Shown here: positions 35,724-44,075 of the stretch, one piece after another
Layout of the letters: the number at the start of each line of letters is the position of its first letter
Numbering within the stretch: the stretch's first letter is position 1
From: Candidatus Zhuqueibacterota bacterium
GTDB lineage: Bacteria > Zhuqueibacterota > Zhuqueibacteria > Thermofontimicrobiales > Sulfurfontimicrobiaceae
DNA: 49,046 nucleotides
Direction: 5' to 3'
NCBI GenBank assembly: GCA_016927835.1
Contig: JAFGMA010000147.1
Coordinates: 1 to 49,046 of the forward strand
Position numbers and translations under genes: made by a program
The notes under the pieces: generated by a model
Told to the model about the DNA's origin: nothing
Seen by the model: the letters and a program-made list of their open reading frames with translations, nothing else
Database searches by the model: none

Positions 35724-36308
35724 TTAAAGCAGTTCACACTCTTTCAAATATTCCTTTATTTTGTGCAATGCGACATGAACTCTGGACTTCACTGTTCCCA
35801 GCGGACAACCCTGAATCCGGGCGATTTCCTGGTATGTCAATCCCCTGGTTTGGCACAAGATGAAGGCTGTCCTTTGCGGCTCCGGTAAACGTTGAAGGGC
35901 TTGCTGAATATAGCCATTTAGCTCTTTCAATTCCAGCCCGTACGCCGGATCGCCCTCTAAATTATCACTCGGACCGATGGATTGTTGCTTGCGTTCCGCC
36001 TCGCTGCCGTCTATTTGAATCAAAGGCAAAATGGATGCTCTGCAGCGCTGCCGGTATTCATCGACGCAAATATTTTGGGCAATGCGATAGAGCCAGGAGC
36101 GGAACTTGCCTTCGGGAGAATACTGCCCGGCAGCCTGAAATATCTTTACGAATACATCCTGACTCAAATCGGACGCGATTTCCCGGTTGTGTACCCTCTG
36201 CAATACGAATTGATACAATTCATATTTATAGCGCTCAACCAGCAGCGAAAATGCATCCGATTCGCCGTTAGCAACTCTTTGCATCAACTCGTCATCTGTC
36301 GGTTGCAT
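35724..36308 (-). CDS. ECF RNA polymerase sigma factor (RpoE-like)
   Basis: A 194-residue group 4 sigma factor. Region 2 reads FSLLVERYKYELYQFVLQRV, then DLSQDVFVKIFQ and FRSWLYRIAQN; region 4 reads LPEPQRTAFILCQTRGLTYQEIARIQGCPLGTVKSRVHVALHKI. The linker between them (about residues 92-120) is long. It pairs with the zinc anti-sigma encoded directly downstream. Likely targets include its own operon and possibly the two lipoprotein genes beyond. I see no clear autoregulatory promoter in 36309-36480. Confidence 0.92.
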   Translation of the reverse strand: MQPTDDELMQRVANGESDAFSLLVERYKYELYQFVLQRVHNREIASDLSQDVFVKIFQAAGQYSPEGKFRSWLYRIAQNICVDEYRQRCRASILPLIQIDGSEAERKQQSIGPSDNLEGDPAYGLELKELNGYIQQALQRLPEPQRTAFILCQTRGLTYQEIARIQGCPLGTVKSRVHVALHKIKEYLKECELL

Positions 36309-36769
36309 ATCGTCCTTATGAGACGGGTTTCGAAGTGCGGAATTCTGGAATTGTTTAGGAGGTGGGATAAGACAAGTTACCCATTTAAATTGCTTAAGTG
36401 GTTATTTATCAAAATTATATTTAAGCAAAATATCCAGGCTATTTTATCCCGCCTTCTAAATCAACGGCTTTCACTATAAACAACGGAAAATTTGAAGGAT
36501 GGTTCATTTTAGCAGGAAAAAATATCAGCGATCAAAAAAAAAGAATGCGTTGCATTCAGCACTTCCCGTGATCATTGCAGCGCTTTTATGGGCGCATACT
36601 ATTACTACAACGTTAAATTGTTTTCAAAATGTAACAACCGCCACGTTTTTATTTTAGCGCAGAGGTGCAGTTCCATAATTTCGGCAATTATAAAAATGAC
36701 ATAAAAAATTAATATTTAGGAAATAAAAGTGCTTCAAATTGAGTAATTCACGAATCAAAATTGCGAACG

Positions 36770-36936
36770 TTGCCGCGGAATAGGTGCGCTTCATTCTTAC
36801 CCATCCCCTTGTTTTAAGGGGTGCCCGGCTAAGGGAAGGGGTGGGGGATGGGTTAAAGGATCACGCCTGAATATCATCTTGGGGAATCAAAGACGAAGCC
36901 TTATTAGCTTCGCAATTCTTGGATTGCACCCGAAGC
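36770..36936 (-). repeat. Dispersed repeat, copy B (inverted partner of 14678-14903)
   Basis: The reverse complement shares the same ordered blocks as copy A (CTTCGGGTGCAATCC, GATCCTTTAACCCATCC, CCCCTTCCCTTA, ATGAAGCGCACCTATTCCG). Inside it, ACCCATCCCC (36799-36808) and GGGGATGGGT (36844-36853) pair perfectly. The element sits in a gene-free stretch (36309-37160) that shows no coding gene. Confidence 0.75.
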
Positions 36937-37112
36937 GCAGATGCCGCAGAGTCTCGCAGAGAATTGTTAAAAGCTGCCTCTGCTTTTATCGAACAGGCGC
37001 ATTTTTCCGTAAGAATTAAAAAAACATTATCCGAATGATTTAGCTGTTTTTATTCAAGTCCAGAATTTCTGATTCACCTCTGCGGTTCTAAGCGTCCTCT
37101 GAGCCTCTGAGC
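36936..37112. repeat. Inverted CTCTGCGG-type repeat pair
   Basis: GCAGATGCCGCAGAGTCTCG at 36937-36956 and CACCTCTGCGG...CCTCTGAGCCTCTGAG at 37075-37112 are imperfect inverted partners of the common 'CCTCTGCG' intergenic repeat type. They directly follow copy B and lie just before the cyclase-family gene's 3-prime end. Confidence 0.45.
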
Positions 37113-37160
37113 TAGATAAATTTTGGTGACTTACCGGTGTTAGTGCTATTTAACTTCAGG

Positions 37161-37802
37161 CTAGCCTTCATCAATTAAAATCGCGCGGCATGGGGCGCCG
37201 TCGGATCGATGGAATTTAAGCGGCAGACAGATGAGCCGATATTCGCCGGGCTCGATTGCGCTCAAATCCACATCTTCGAGTATCAGAATTCCGGCTTCTA
37301 GCAATGCGCGGTGTACGGGGAAATCTGTATTCTCAGAAAGTTCAATCGACAGGTAATCTATCCCAACGAGCGAAACCCGCTTTGCAACGAGCCAAGCTGC
37401 AGCCTGTTCATCCAAATCGACGAATCGCTCGGAAAAAATATCTCGCGGGAGAAGCGAGTTTTTCGTCTTGAACAGGATTCCCTGCCCGGGAACGATCTCA
37501 TATCGCTCCAATTCGCGCTGGCGGATTTTGTGCGAATCTTCAATCGAAACAACTTTTACATCCAATATAAACCGACCCACCGGAAATTTATCCAGCGACC
37601 ATGCGTCATTAAAGAAATGGAGAGGCGCGTCAAGGTGGGTGCCGCTGTGGCTGGTCAGGTGAAGCCGATTCATATTGCTGGCGTCCCCCTGGTCAATGTT
37701 TGAAATCGGGGTAGCCATGAATTCCGGATCGCCGGGGAAGGTGATGTTATCGATTCCCAGGGTTCGGGTAATGTCGTAAATTTTCATTTTGATGCAAATC
37801 AT
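37161..37802 (-). CDS. Cyclase-family protein (kynurenine formamidase-like metal hydrolase)
   Basis: A 213-residue protein of the cyclase family (PF04199). The metal-binding motif HSGTHLDAPLH is at 52-62, preceded by the usual DITRTLG and FPGDPEF opening; the C-terminus reads EPGEYRLICLPLKF, also typical. Members hydrolyse amides such as N-formylkynurenine or act on cyclic substrates. The start overlaps the stop of the PHP-like gene by four bases; a second ATG five codons later (37787) is equally possible. It is the last gene of a three-gene operon headed by an IMP cyclohydrolase-like gene, suggesting work on a ring-opened or formylated compound. The substrate is not predictable. Confidence 0.88.
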   Translation of the reverse strand: MICIKMKIYDITRTLGIDNITFPGDPEFMATPISNIDQGDASNMNRLHLTSHSGTHLDAPLHFFNDAWSLDKFPVGRFILDVKVVSIEDSHKIRQRELERYEIVPGQGILFKTKNSLLPRDIFSERFVDLDEQAAAWLVAKRVSLVGIDYLSIELSENTDFPVHRALLEAGILILEDVDLSAIEPGEYRLICLPLKFHRSDGAPCRAILIDEG

Positions 37803-38617
37803 GGTTTCATTATTTTATACTCTCGCCGGGCAAACGCGAATAGCCCATTGCGTTTCCCGATGAAGGTAATGTTGGCAGAGCTGTTTTTCAACAGGCTGCG
37901 AAGCGAAGCGACCGGCTTTTCAGCGTCAAATTCTCCGGCGATTGAAAATCCATAAGATCCAACAAACTTTTCTTCGCCTGGAAATGGCAACGGATCGGAA
38001 CCGGCGATCACCCTGAATCCTGCCGCCTGAGCTCGCTTCATAAGTCCCGGCGTGCGCCAGAGAGTTGTGCGAAGTGAGGTGTCGCCCAGCAGCAATTCCG
38101 CCGGTGAAAATTGATCCAGCGCTTTTTTCACAACGTCTCCGCGACTGAAGAACCATTTGCCGGGCGCCCAATTCAACACGGCAATTCCATTGGCATCGTT
38201 TACTTTTTTAACGAGATCGATCACAGGATACGTTCGGTCATCCAGGTACGCGCCGGTTGCAAGAGCTAATATTTCCAGATTCTCCCGGGCGACAACCTGT
38301 CTGCCGACGATCAAATAGAGCGTTCCGGCTTGATTAAACGTAAGCCGCAACGCTTCGGGTTCCGAAGTTGCGCTAATTGCCAATCCCCTGCCGGCAAACT
38401 TTCGGGGTGATTCCCGCAACTGCTCAAAAACTGTGCAATCATAGCGTTCGGTGAGCAATAAAATATATATCGGGTCGGCGCTGCCAGTTTTTTCGTGCGT
38501 TTTACTCATTGCCGCATGCTGTGAAAGATTGTCGAATCCATTTCGCAAGGCAAAGGGCAGGTCATACTCCGGATACAAATGTACGTGTCCGTCGATGAAA
38601 AGTCTTTCCTTAGACAT
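37799..38617 (-). CDS. PHP/amidohydrolase-like protein of unknown function
   Basis: A 272-residue protein opening with FIDGHVHLYPEYD, an HxH metal-ligand signature of PHP and amidohydrolase-type TIM barrels. A later GSDPLPFPGEE and several LLLGDTS / AVLNWAPG segments fit a metal-dependent barrel, but the other metal ligands are not clear to me, so family assignment is tentative. An AGGAG ribosome site precedes the ATG. It follows the IMP cyclohydrolase-like gene by 12 bases and overlaps the cyclase-family gene by four, so it is in one operon with both. Confidence 0.65.
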   Translation of the reverse strand: MSKERLFIDGHVHLYPEYDLPFALRNGFDNLSQHAAMSKTHEKTGSADPIYILLLTERYDCTVFEQLRESPRKFAGRGLAISATSEPEALRLTFNQAGTLYLIVGRQVVARENLEILALATGAYLDDRTYPVIDLVKKVNDANGIAVLNWAPGKWFFSRGDVVKKALDQFSPAELLLGDTSLRTTLWRTPGLMKRAQAAGFRVIAGSDPLPFPGEEKFVGSYGFSIAGEFDAEKPVASLRSLLKNSSANITFIGKRNGLFAFARREYKIMKP

Positions 38618-38629
38618 CTACCAATCTCC

Positions 38630-39358
38630 TTATTGGTGCTTGTTTATTAAAAAATAATCCGATATTTGAGTCATCATGTCAATCGTTTTCACGACGACTG
38701 AAATCCTGAAATCCGGATTCAATGCGTTGAAATATGATTCTGCAATTTCGTTGATGGCGCTCGGAACAGGTACGCAATAGGGCTCACCCTCGAATGGTGG
38801 AATCGGCTCGCCGTTTTTTTGATAGGTATGAATACACATCCCAATTCCGGCTGCAAATTTTTTGTATCGAAAAACCTGGTGCACCGATTCCTCGGGGCAT
38901 AACGGCGACTGTTTGATGATTGAGAGCGCAAATGCAGACTGAATCCCGTTATGCTCGAGCAAACCTGAAATACGGGGCGTAAAATTGGGAGCGTCGGGTT
39001 CGTGGCGACGCGTTGCCAGAGCCATCTCAAACGTTCCCCCGGCAGCCAACACATCGAAAATTGTATCGGTCTGATTGCCGTTGGATACGATGTGCAATCG
39101 CCCGTGTCGCCGCATTGCATTGTAAATAATCAACTCCGGATTGGCAACATGCGCCATGTCGACCGGCGTCGTTTTGATGATACCATCAGCACGCACAAAC
39201 CGGCGATTTTGGCTGTTCTCGCTCCGCCCCATGATCCAGTAAATCTGCACAAATTTTGTGCCTGTTTCATTCAAGCCGATAACAATCCCTCGCCCGGGGT
39301 ATTCGTTCTGTAGCAATCTCAACTTCATATTATCTTTGGCAGTTACAAGAAGGCTCAT
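38630..39358 (-). CDS. IMP cyclohydrolase-like protein (PurO type)
   Basis: A 242-residue protein of the PurO/IMP cyclohydrolase family (PF07826). Signatures are NEYPGRGIVIG (YPGRG at 20-24), QIYWIMGRSENSQNR, NPELIIYNAM and SNGNQTDTIFD. In archaea PurO closes FAICAR to IMP, the last purine step; bacterial homologues exist mostly without direct tests. No other pur gene is in the window. It is the first gene of an operon with a PHP-like hydrolase and a cyclase-family hydrolase, which suggests a side pathway on a formylated or ring-opened nucleotide rather than general purine synthesis. The upstream 39359-39546 region shows no clear promoter. Confidence 0.82.
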   Translation of the reverse strand: MSLLVTAKDNMKLRLLQNEYPGRGIVIGLNETGTKFVQIYWIMGRSENSQNRRFVRADGIIKTTPVDMAHVANPELIIYNAMRRHGRLHIVSNGNQTDTIFDVLAAGGTFEMALATRRHEPDAPNFTPRISGLLEHNGIQSAFALSIIKQSPLCPEESVHQVFRYKKFAAGIGMCIHTYQKNGEPIPPFEGEPYCVPVPSAINEIAESYFNALNPDFRISVVVKTIDMMTQISDYFLINKHQ

Positions 39359-39546
39359 AAATCTCTCCGTAAAATTGGGATTAATTTCACAAATAACAGA
39401 ACAGCAAGAAAGTTACCAAACATAGAGGAATCATTCGGTTATAGAAAAGTTACGTGATTTTACGAAGAGAATCCGTTTAAAGTTCCTGGGAGGGCTTGCA
39501 CTGAATTCAGGTGAATATGCGTTGGTCGGGCAAGGAGGTGAGCGCT

Positions 39547-40458
39547 TTATCGGATTGAGAATTTGATTTTAACTTGCGTTGAACCTTCAATAGCCTGGTC
39601 ATTCAATTTTGAAGGATTCCATTTGACGGATTTTATGGCGCTGACCGCAGCTTCGTCGAGTTCCGGGTATCCTATTGATTTTGCGATTCGTGTTTCCTTT
39701 ACTTTGCCTTTCTCGTCGATAATAACTAATACGGTGACTTCGCCTTCAATATTTTTCTCTTTGAATGATTGCGGATATCTCACCTTTTTGATGATTGCCG
39801 GCATGCCGCCTTTTGGCGTTGGTGGCGATGCTTCGTTGGCTTTTACCTGCTTTGCCAGCATGAAATGGACCGTATCGGATTTTGAAACATCAAGCTCCTG
39901 ATAGGTACCGAAATGATCTTCCTTACTAACATGAACCAGATGATAGCCATTCAGCATGTGTTCAAACGTAATCGGTGTGGTACCGCGAGGGATACCATCG
40001 ATTTCGATATTTGCCAGCGGAGGAGTTGAGATAAAAGTCACCCTGGAAAATAAATCGGTAATATTTTTCAATATCTCATTTTTTACTTCACTCAATTCGA
40101 CCTGGGAAACATTTTGCTTTATACGCATCCTGGTTCGATTTGAATTAATCTGGTAATTCAAGGAAATCAGACTGCCATCCAATTCATATTCACCATCGAT
40201 AATCAGATCGGCAATATCCGAGTCGCCCGAGGAATTACCATTCGCAATATATTTTACATCGAAATCACGTATCTTTTCAAGTTCATCAAACACGATTTTG
40301 GTCATTTCCGATTCACTGAGTATGATGCCTGTCGATTTTATCATCTTCAATTCTTTGATCGCGACGGTAATTTTTGGGGGCACGGCGTCATTCTGTGCCA
40401 TTGCGGAGGCAACAGCCAGGACAATGCCGAAAACAATAGTTGATCTGGTCCGATTCAT
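39547..40458 (-). CDS. Exported PEGA / TonB-C domain protein
   Basis: An exported protein of ~303 residues, from the ATG at 40458, which has a GGAGA ribosome site; a longer in-frame start at 40476 would add six residues before the signal peptide (MNRTRSTIV...AMAQ). After a ~125-residue region of the kind that predicts a stress or curli-like assembly factor (VAIKELKMIKSTGI), a PEGA domain (TPPLANIEIDGIPRGTTPITF) is followed by a classic TonB C-terminal domain (ARYPQSFK-like YPQSFKEKNIEGEVTVLVII ... ELDEAAVSAIKSVKWNPSK). No TonB membrane anchor exists, so it is exported whole. A TonB-dependent receptor is encoded 3.7 kb away; a link is possible but unproven. Confidence 0.78.
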   Translation of the reverse strand: MNRTRSTIVFGIVLAVASAMAQNDAVPPKITVAIKELKMIKSTGIILSESEMTKIVFDELEKIRDFDVKYIANGNSSGDSDIADLIIDGEYELDGSLISLNYQINSNRTRMRIKQNVSQVELSEVKNEILKNITDLFSRVTFISTPPLANIEIDGIPRGTTPITFEHMLNGYHLVHVSKEDHFGTYQELDVSKSDTVHFMLAKQVKANEASPPTPKGGMPAIIKKVRYPQSFKEKNIEGEVTVLVIIDEKGKVKETRIAKSIGYPELDEAAVSAIKSVKWNPSKLNDQAIEGSTQVKIKFSIR

Positions 40459-40510
40459 CAGATTTCTCCATAACAATTCGTTTAATTTGTGTTACAGGTT
40501 GACTGACATG

Positions 40511-40538
40511 ATTATATTTAATACGCTTTGAATTTCAA
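40511..40538 (-). promoter_or_regulatory. Possible sigma-70 promoter of the PEGA/TonB-C gene
   Basis: The minus strand has TTGAAA (40538-40533), a 16-bp spacer and a perfect TATAAT (40516-40511), about 55 bases upstream of the chosen start. The -35 is one base off TTGACA. It is the nearest candidate to the gene. Confidence 0.4.
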
Positions 40539-40697
40539 ATCTTTATTTTATTGGCTCTGACACATATACAAATACACGCCCGGCGAGTAATTTGCGCAAG
40601 GACCCATGCCAGATAAGATTGGAGAAAAAACTGCAGGAATGCTGCTTTTATATATCTGAAATTTAAAAACGTTACGTATTGTGCTTCTTTCTTATTG

Positions 40698-40712
40698 GCA
40701 AATACTATGCCC
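40698..40712 (-). promoter_or_regulatory. Weak sigma-54-like site far upstream of the PEGA/TonB-C gene
   Basis: The minus strand reads GGGCATAGTATTTGC: the -24 GG and -12 GC are correctly spaced, but the first base differs from TGGCA. It is ~240 bases from the start, so its use is doubtful. The remaining gap to 41186 holds the hairpin at 41046-41104 and no gene. Confidence 0.25.
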
Positions 40713-41045
40713 ACAAAAAACGGCTGTTGCAATATCGTATTTAAAGATTCAACTTTTGGAATAATAAGTGGTTAATTGAAGCCAAGGAAGATGTTACATT
40801 TCGGTGCAGGTTGTTTAACAATCAATACATGTCTCGTTTTGAAACATGCATAATATTATGCAACGAAGCGAATGGGGACAATGGTGCAATGCGCTATTCA
40901 TATTGCAGCATGCTGAGAACCTTGATCTGGTTGCTTGCGGGATGATATGCAGCATTTCATTGAAATGAAAATTGAGAAGGACACCTTGAGCGCAATCCGG
41001 CGATTAACATAATCGCACAGCCAAATTTTAAAATGGGTGATTGAT

Positions 41046-41104
41046 GCCCACGAAATTTCACAAAAAAGTCAAAACATTTTTTGCCTCTGATGTAATTCGT
41101 GGGC
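41046..41104. repeat. Hairpin repeat related to the terminator at 13604-13664
   Basis: GCCCACGAAATTTCACAAAA (41046-41065) and TTCGTGGGC (41096-41104) are inverted arms, followed by AATTCTTGTTAC. The same arms and TGTTAC tail occur at 13604-13671, and CACGAAATTTCACAAA resembles the repeats that bracket the GxxExxY gene. Confidence 0.55.
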
Positions 41105-41186
41105 AATTCTTGTTACAGGTGCAATATCACAAAAACGTCTTGCCAAAAAAATAAAGTGGTACCTCGGGCAGTTTTAAACTTCTCCC

Positions 41187-43313
41187 TTACCTGATCACCA
41201 CAAACATCCCATTCGTGGTGCCGATTGCATTGCCATTTTGATCGAAGCCTTGGATATGATAGCAATACGTTCCGCTTGTAACCACCCGGTTATCGTTGGT
41301 GCGCAGGTTCCAGGTGATGAAATCGGGCGGGCTCTTGAATTCACCCTGCCGCGGATCGGGATGCTCCAAAACGCGGATCAGATCGCCGGAGAGCGTGAAG
41401 ATTCGGATTGTAGCTTTTTCCGTGAGTCCCACAAACCGGATTTCGGTAGCGTTATCCCAATGATATCCGTAAAGGTGATAGGGATTCGGAACCACATACA
41501 CCTGGTTCAACTGCGTCTTGGCGGCAGCAATCGAGTATGCCGGATATACCCAGTTGCGATTGATGTATGAACTGGATTCGATCGGCAAACCACTTCGGGG
41601 AACGTCAAATCCGGTTGTACTTGATCCGTCAGTAAATGACGTAACCGCGTAATAATAATACCGTCCGGTCACTACGGAGCTATCTTGATATATTTCCGGA
41701 AGGGTGGTCGTATCGGCGGCGTCTGGTTTTCGAAATTCGGTGAGAAGCTCATACAGGTTTCGATGGCTGCCTTCGGCTCGATATAAACGCCAACCCAGGA
41801 AATCGCTTTTTCTGGTAATTTTACCGGCGCTTTTAGTCCAGTCAATTTCAATATTCCCCGGGTTGGTGAAGATGCTGTAACTCGGAGAGAATGGTGGCAA
41901 TATCGATTTTGCAATCGCTTTCTTCTCCGAATCCCAATTGCCATCCCAGCCCGTGACTTTATCCCAGAGCCATTCCGCTCGTTTAGCGGTAGCGAAAAGC
42001 GAATCTTTGCCGGTAGCAATAAGCGCGTTTTTGGCAGCGTCTCCGGCAAGTCCGTCGAATTCCAGCGAATCAACTTTCCATGCGTGTCCGTATTCGATAC
42101 ATTTACGCCGCGATAATCCATTTACGGCGCCGTAAATTACAATTCGAACCGAATCCCCGTAATTCATCTGATATGGTCCGAACGAAATGAAGCAATAGGG
42201 TGAGGCGATCTCCGGTGTAGACGCGTCGGCAAATCCGAGCACATCCGTGCCCTGTTGAAAAGTGCCGGTTGCCAGCGCTTCGTACATGGGCTGCATCCCG
42301 GTGGTTTCTCGCGTCATTGGCAAATCTTTCTGATTATGTGGCTGAAAAAATGCTGACGCCGGTTGATTCGGATCATCGCTATGATCCCTGGCAGAGACAT
42401 CTGCGTGAATCACGCCGAAGCCGGCAAACTGAGGTGACAGGAACTCGCCCGTCCCGTGATTATTGGGATCGTTTTTGGGCAAGTTGGTATTGGTCGTATG
42501 CGGATCGCCGGTATCGTCTTCGAGGCTGTTCGGATCTTTCGAATCGCCATCATAGCAGTACCATAAGCCGCGCAATGTATCGCCGGTCTCATTCCCGTAA
42601 TAATGGATCCAGTCATCGGCATCTCGATCATTGTTGGTATTTGCATTTTGAGATCCCTTGCGGCATGGTCGAAAATGGTGAATGAATCCGAAATACATGT
42701 CTTCCAGAACCTGTCCCGGCATTTCGGGAGTGTCGGTGCGATCAATATTCCCGGTATTTATCAAGAGATATTCGAGAATGATGAAATCGTCGAACTCCTG
42801 GTGCGAAAAGACATAGCTGCGGCGATTGACCGTAATGCCAACATCCGTATTCCAGACCGTTTCGACCATTTCGTCGCAAGGAAGCGAGGAATTTCGGCGA
42901 TCATATTCATCGGTCAAACGGTCTTCCTCTTTGCCATTCACGGTCACTGTCGGAAAGCTCTCGCGGATATACTTTTTAATTGAGATGCCGACGGTACTCT
43001 GCAAGCCGATGGGACCCGGACCGCCTTCTGAAACATAGAAATTATGAGCCTGCCCATCGTGCGCGGTCCAATTGCGCACGCCGATCCACAATCCGCGGCT
43101 TAGCAAGCAGACATTATCGAATCCGCGATAGTCGCCCCCGGGCCATGTAAGTCCATGGTAAAAGATTTCATAGTTATAAAAACCTCTTTCTTCCATCGAA
43201 TCCCAGAGCTTTCCAATTTCGTGATGCCGAACATCAGGATAAATGGATTGAATATTGCCAAATAACAAAATAATTGCGAGATACATCAGGATTGATTTGA
43301 GTTGTGTTTTCAT
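41187..43313 (-). CDS. Large secreted protein with a C-terminal sorting tail
   Basis: A 708-residue exported protein. A signal peptide (1-27) precedes a ~550-residue region I do not recognise, rich in aromatic and acidic residues (VRHHEIGKLWDSMEERGFY, then LTRETTGMQPMYEALATG-like segments). FnIII-like sequence (YYYYAVTSFTDGSS) leads to a tail with YVVPNPYHLYGYHWDN, IRIFTLSGDLIRVLEHPD and GTYCYHIQGFDQNGNAIG, the 'VPNPY' type sorting tail common in KSB1/Calditrichota-like genomes. It lies between the PEGA/TonB-C gene and the GxxExxY gene on the same strand. It is likely a surface or S-layer-associated protein; the function is unknown. Confidence 0.8.
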   Translation of the reverse strand: MKTQLKSILMYLAIILLFGNIQSIYPDVRHHEIGKLWDSMEERGFYNYEIFYHGLTWPGGDYRGFDNVCLLSRGLWIGVRNWTAHDGQAHNFYVSEGGPGPIGLQSTVGISIKKYIRESFPTVTVNGKEEDRLTDEYDRRNSSLPCDEMVETVWNTDVGITVNRRSYVFSHQEFDDFIILEYLLINTGNIDRTDTPEMPGQVLEDMYFGFIHHFRPCRKGSQNANTNNDRDADDWIHYYGNETGDTLRGLWYCYDGDSKDPNSLEDDTGDPHTTNTNLPKNDPNNHGTGEFLSPQFAGFGVIHADVSARDHSDDPNQPASAFFQPHNQKDLPMTRETTGMQPMYEALATGTFQQGTDVLGFADASTPEIASPYCFISFGPYQMNYGDSVRIVIYGAVNGLSRRKCIEYGHAWKVDSLEFDGLAGDAAKNALIATGKDSLFATAKRAEWLWDKVTGWDGNWDSEKKAIAKSILPPFSPSYSIFTNPGNIEIDWTKSAGKITRKSDFLGWRLYRAEGSHRNLYELLTEFRKPDAADTTTLPEIYQDSSVVTGRYYYYAVTSFTDGSSTTGFDVPRSGLPIESSSYINRNWVYPAYSIAAAKTQLNQVYVVPNPYHLYGYHWDNATEIRFVGLTEKATIRIFTLSGDLIRVLEHPDPRQGEFKSPPDFITWNLRTNDNRVVTSGTYCYHIQGFDQNGNAIGTTNGMFVVIR

Positions 43314-43355
43314 TTGGAAAACTCCCTTAGTGAGAATTTCTAAATTACAGCTTCA

Positions 43356-43385
43356 CCACGAATTTCACGAATTTTCACAAATTTG
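43356..43385 (-). repeat. Left inverted repeat flanking the GxxExxY gene
   Basis: CCACGAATTTCACGAATTTT followed by CACAAATTTG. Its reverse complement matches the repeats at 43887-43918 and 44076-44104, so the GxxExxY gene stands between inverted copies. Confidence 0.65.
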
Positions 43386-43493
43386 AAAAAATCCTTGAGC
43401 TAACTCGGCGATGACATTAGAAGTATATTTCTTTGAAAAATAAAAACTTCGTTCTGGTAATTGTAGTCACAGACAATAGCACGTTAATGGTAT

Positions 43494-43868
43494 TTAATTG
43501 ACGTATCTTTTCCAAAACAAAGATGACTCACCAAAATTAATGAGCACACCCAACTTTTTCTTTGCGGCTTTTAGCGCATTTATAATTTGCATTTGCTCAC
43601 AAGCACCAAATTGGCTTATTGCTTTAAGCTCTACAATGATTTCATTACAGTATAAAAAATCAGGAATATAAGAGCATTTTAGCAAACGTCCTTTAAAATC
43701 TATTTGCAGACGAGGTTTTTCATGAAAAGGAATTTCTCTTAATTTGAACTCAACGCACAGAGCCTCTTGATATACAGCTTCAAGAAAACCCGGACCAAGA
43801 ATCCGATGTACCTCCATCGCAGCGCCGACGATTGCATAAACCTCGTCTTTATAAAGCAATTCTTGCAT
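43494..43868 (-). CDS. GxxExxY protein (PDDEXK-like)
   Basis: A 124-residue member of the GxxExxY family (PF13366). The name motif G-F-L-E-A-V-Y is at residues 27-33, and a PDDEXK-type nuclease-like core is visible: YIPDFLYCNEIIVELKA with D70, E80 and K82, then INALKAAKKKLGVLINFG. The family's role is unknown; copies are scattered and often sit alone among unrelated genes or inside rRNA intervening sequences, suggesting mobility or selfish behaviour. Here it is a lone gene between two envelope genes, bracketed by inverted copies of a CACGAATTTC repeat. It has no clear promoter. Confidence 0.88.
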   Translation of the reverse strand: MQELLYKDEVYAIVGAAMEVHRILGPGFLEAVYQEALCVEFKLREIPFHEKPRLQIDFKGRLLKCSYIPDFLYCNEIIVELKAISQFGACEQMQIINALKAAKKKLGVLINFGESSLFWKRYVN

Positions 43869-43886
43869 TATAGCTCTTTAACACAT

Positions 43887-43942
43887 AAAATTTCGTGCAA
43901 TTCGAGAAATTCGTGGGTACGCCTCTTCGACGATTTTAAAAC
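43887..43942 (+). repeat. Right repeat flanking the GxxExxY gene, copy 1
   Basis: AAAATTTCGTGCAATTCGAG then AAATTCGTGGGTACGCC. From 43900 it is nearly identical over ~43 bases to 44084-44120. Inverted relative to 43356-43385. Confidence 0.65.
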
Positions 43943-44075
43943 AGCGCTTCAAATTATTGGTTACACCAACATAGAGTACGGTTTTACCAGGATTTGTCGT
44001 TATATAAACATAATAATTGTAAGAATTCACTTATGCTGTTCCCTTAAAAAGATTCCTCCTGAATGACATGTCGTC

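Noticed and set aside
35982..36479. A 165-residue frame antisense to the ECF sigma gene
   Set aside because: It mostly overlaps a clear sigma factor and has no own signals.
40596..40611. A sigma-54-like site TGGCATGGGTCCTTGC on the minus strand
   Set aside because: The spacing between the -24 and -12 elements is one base too long, which generally abolishes sigma-54 promoter function.
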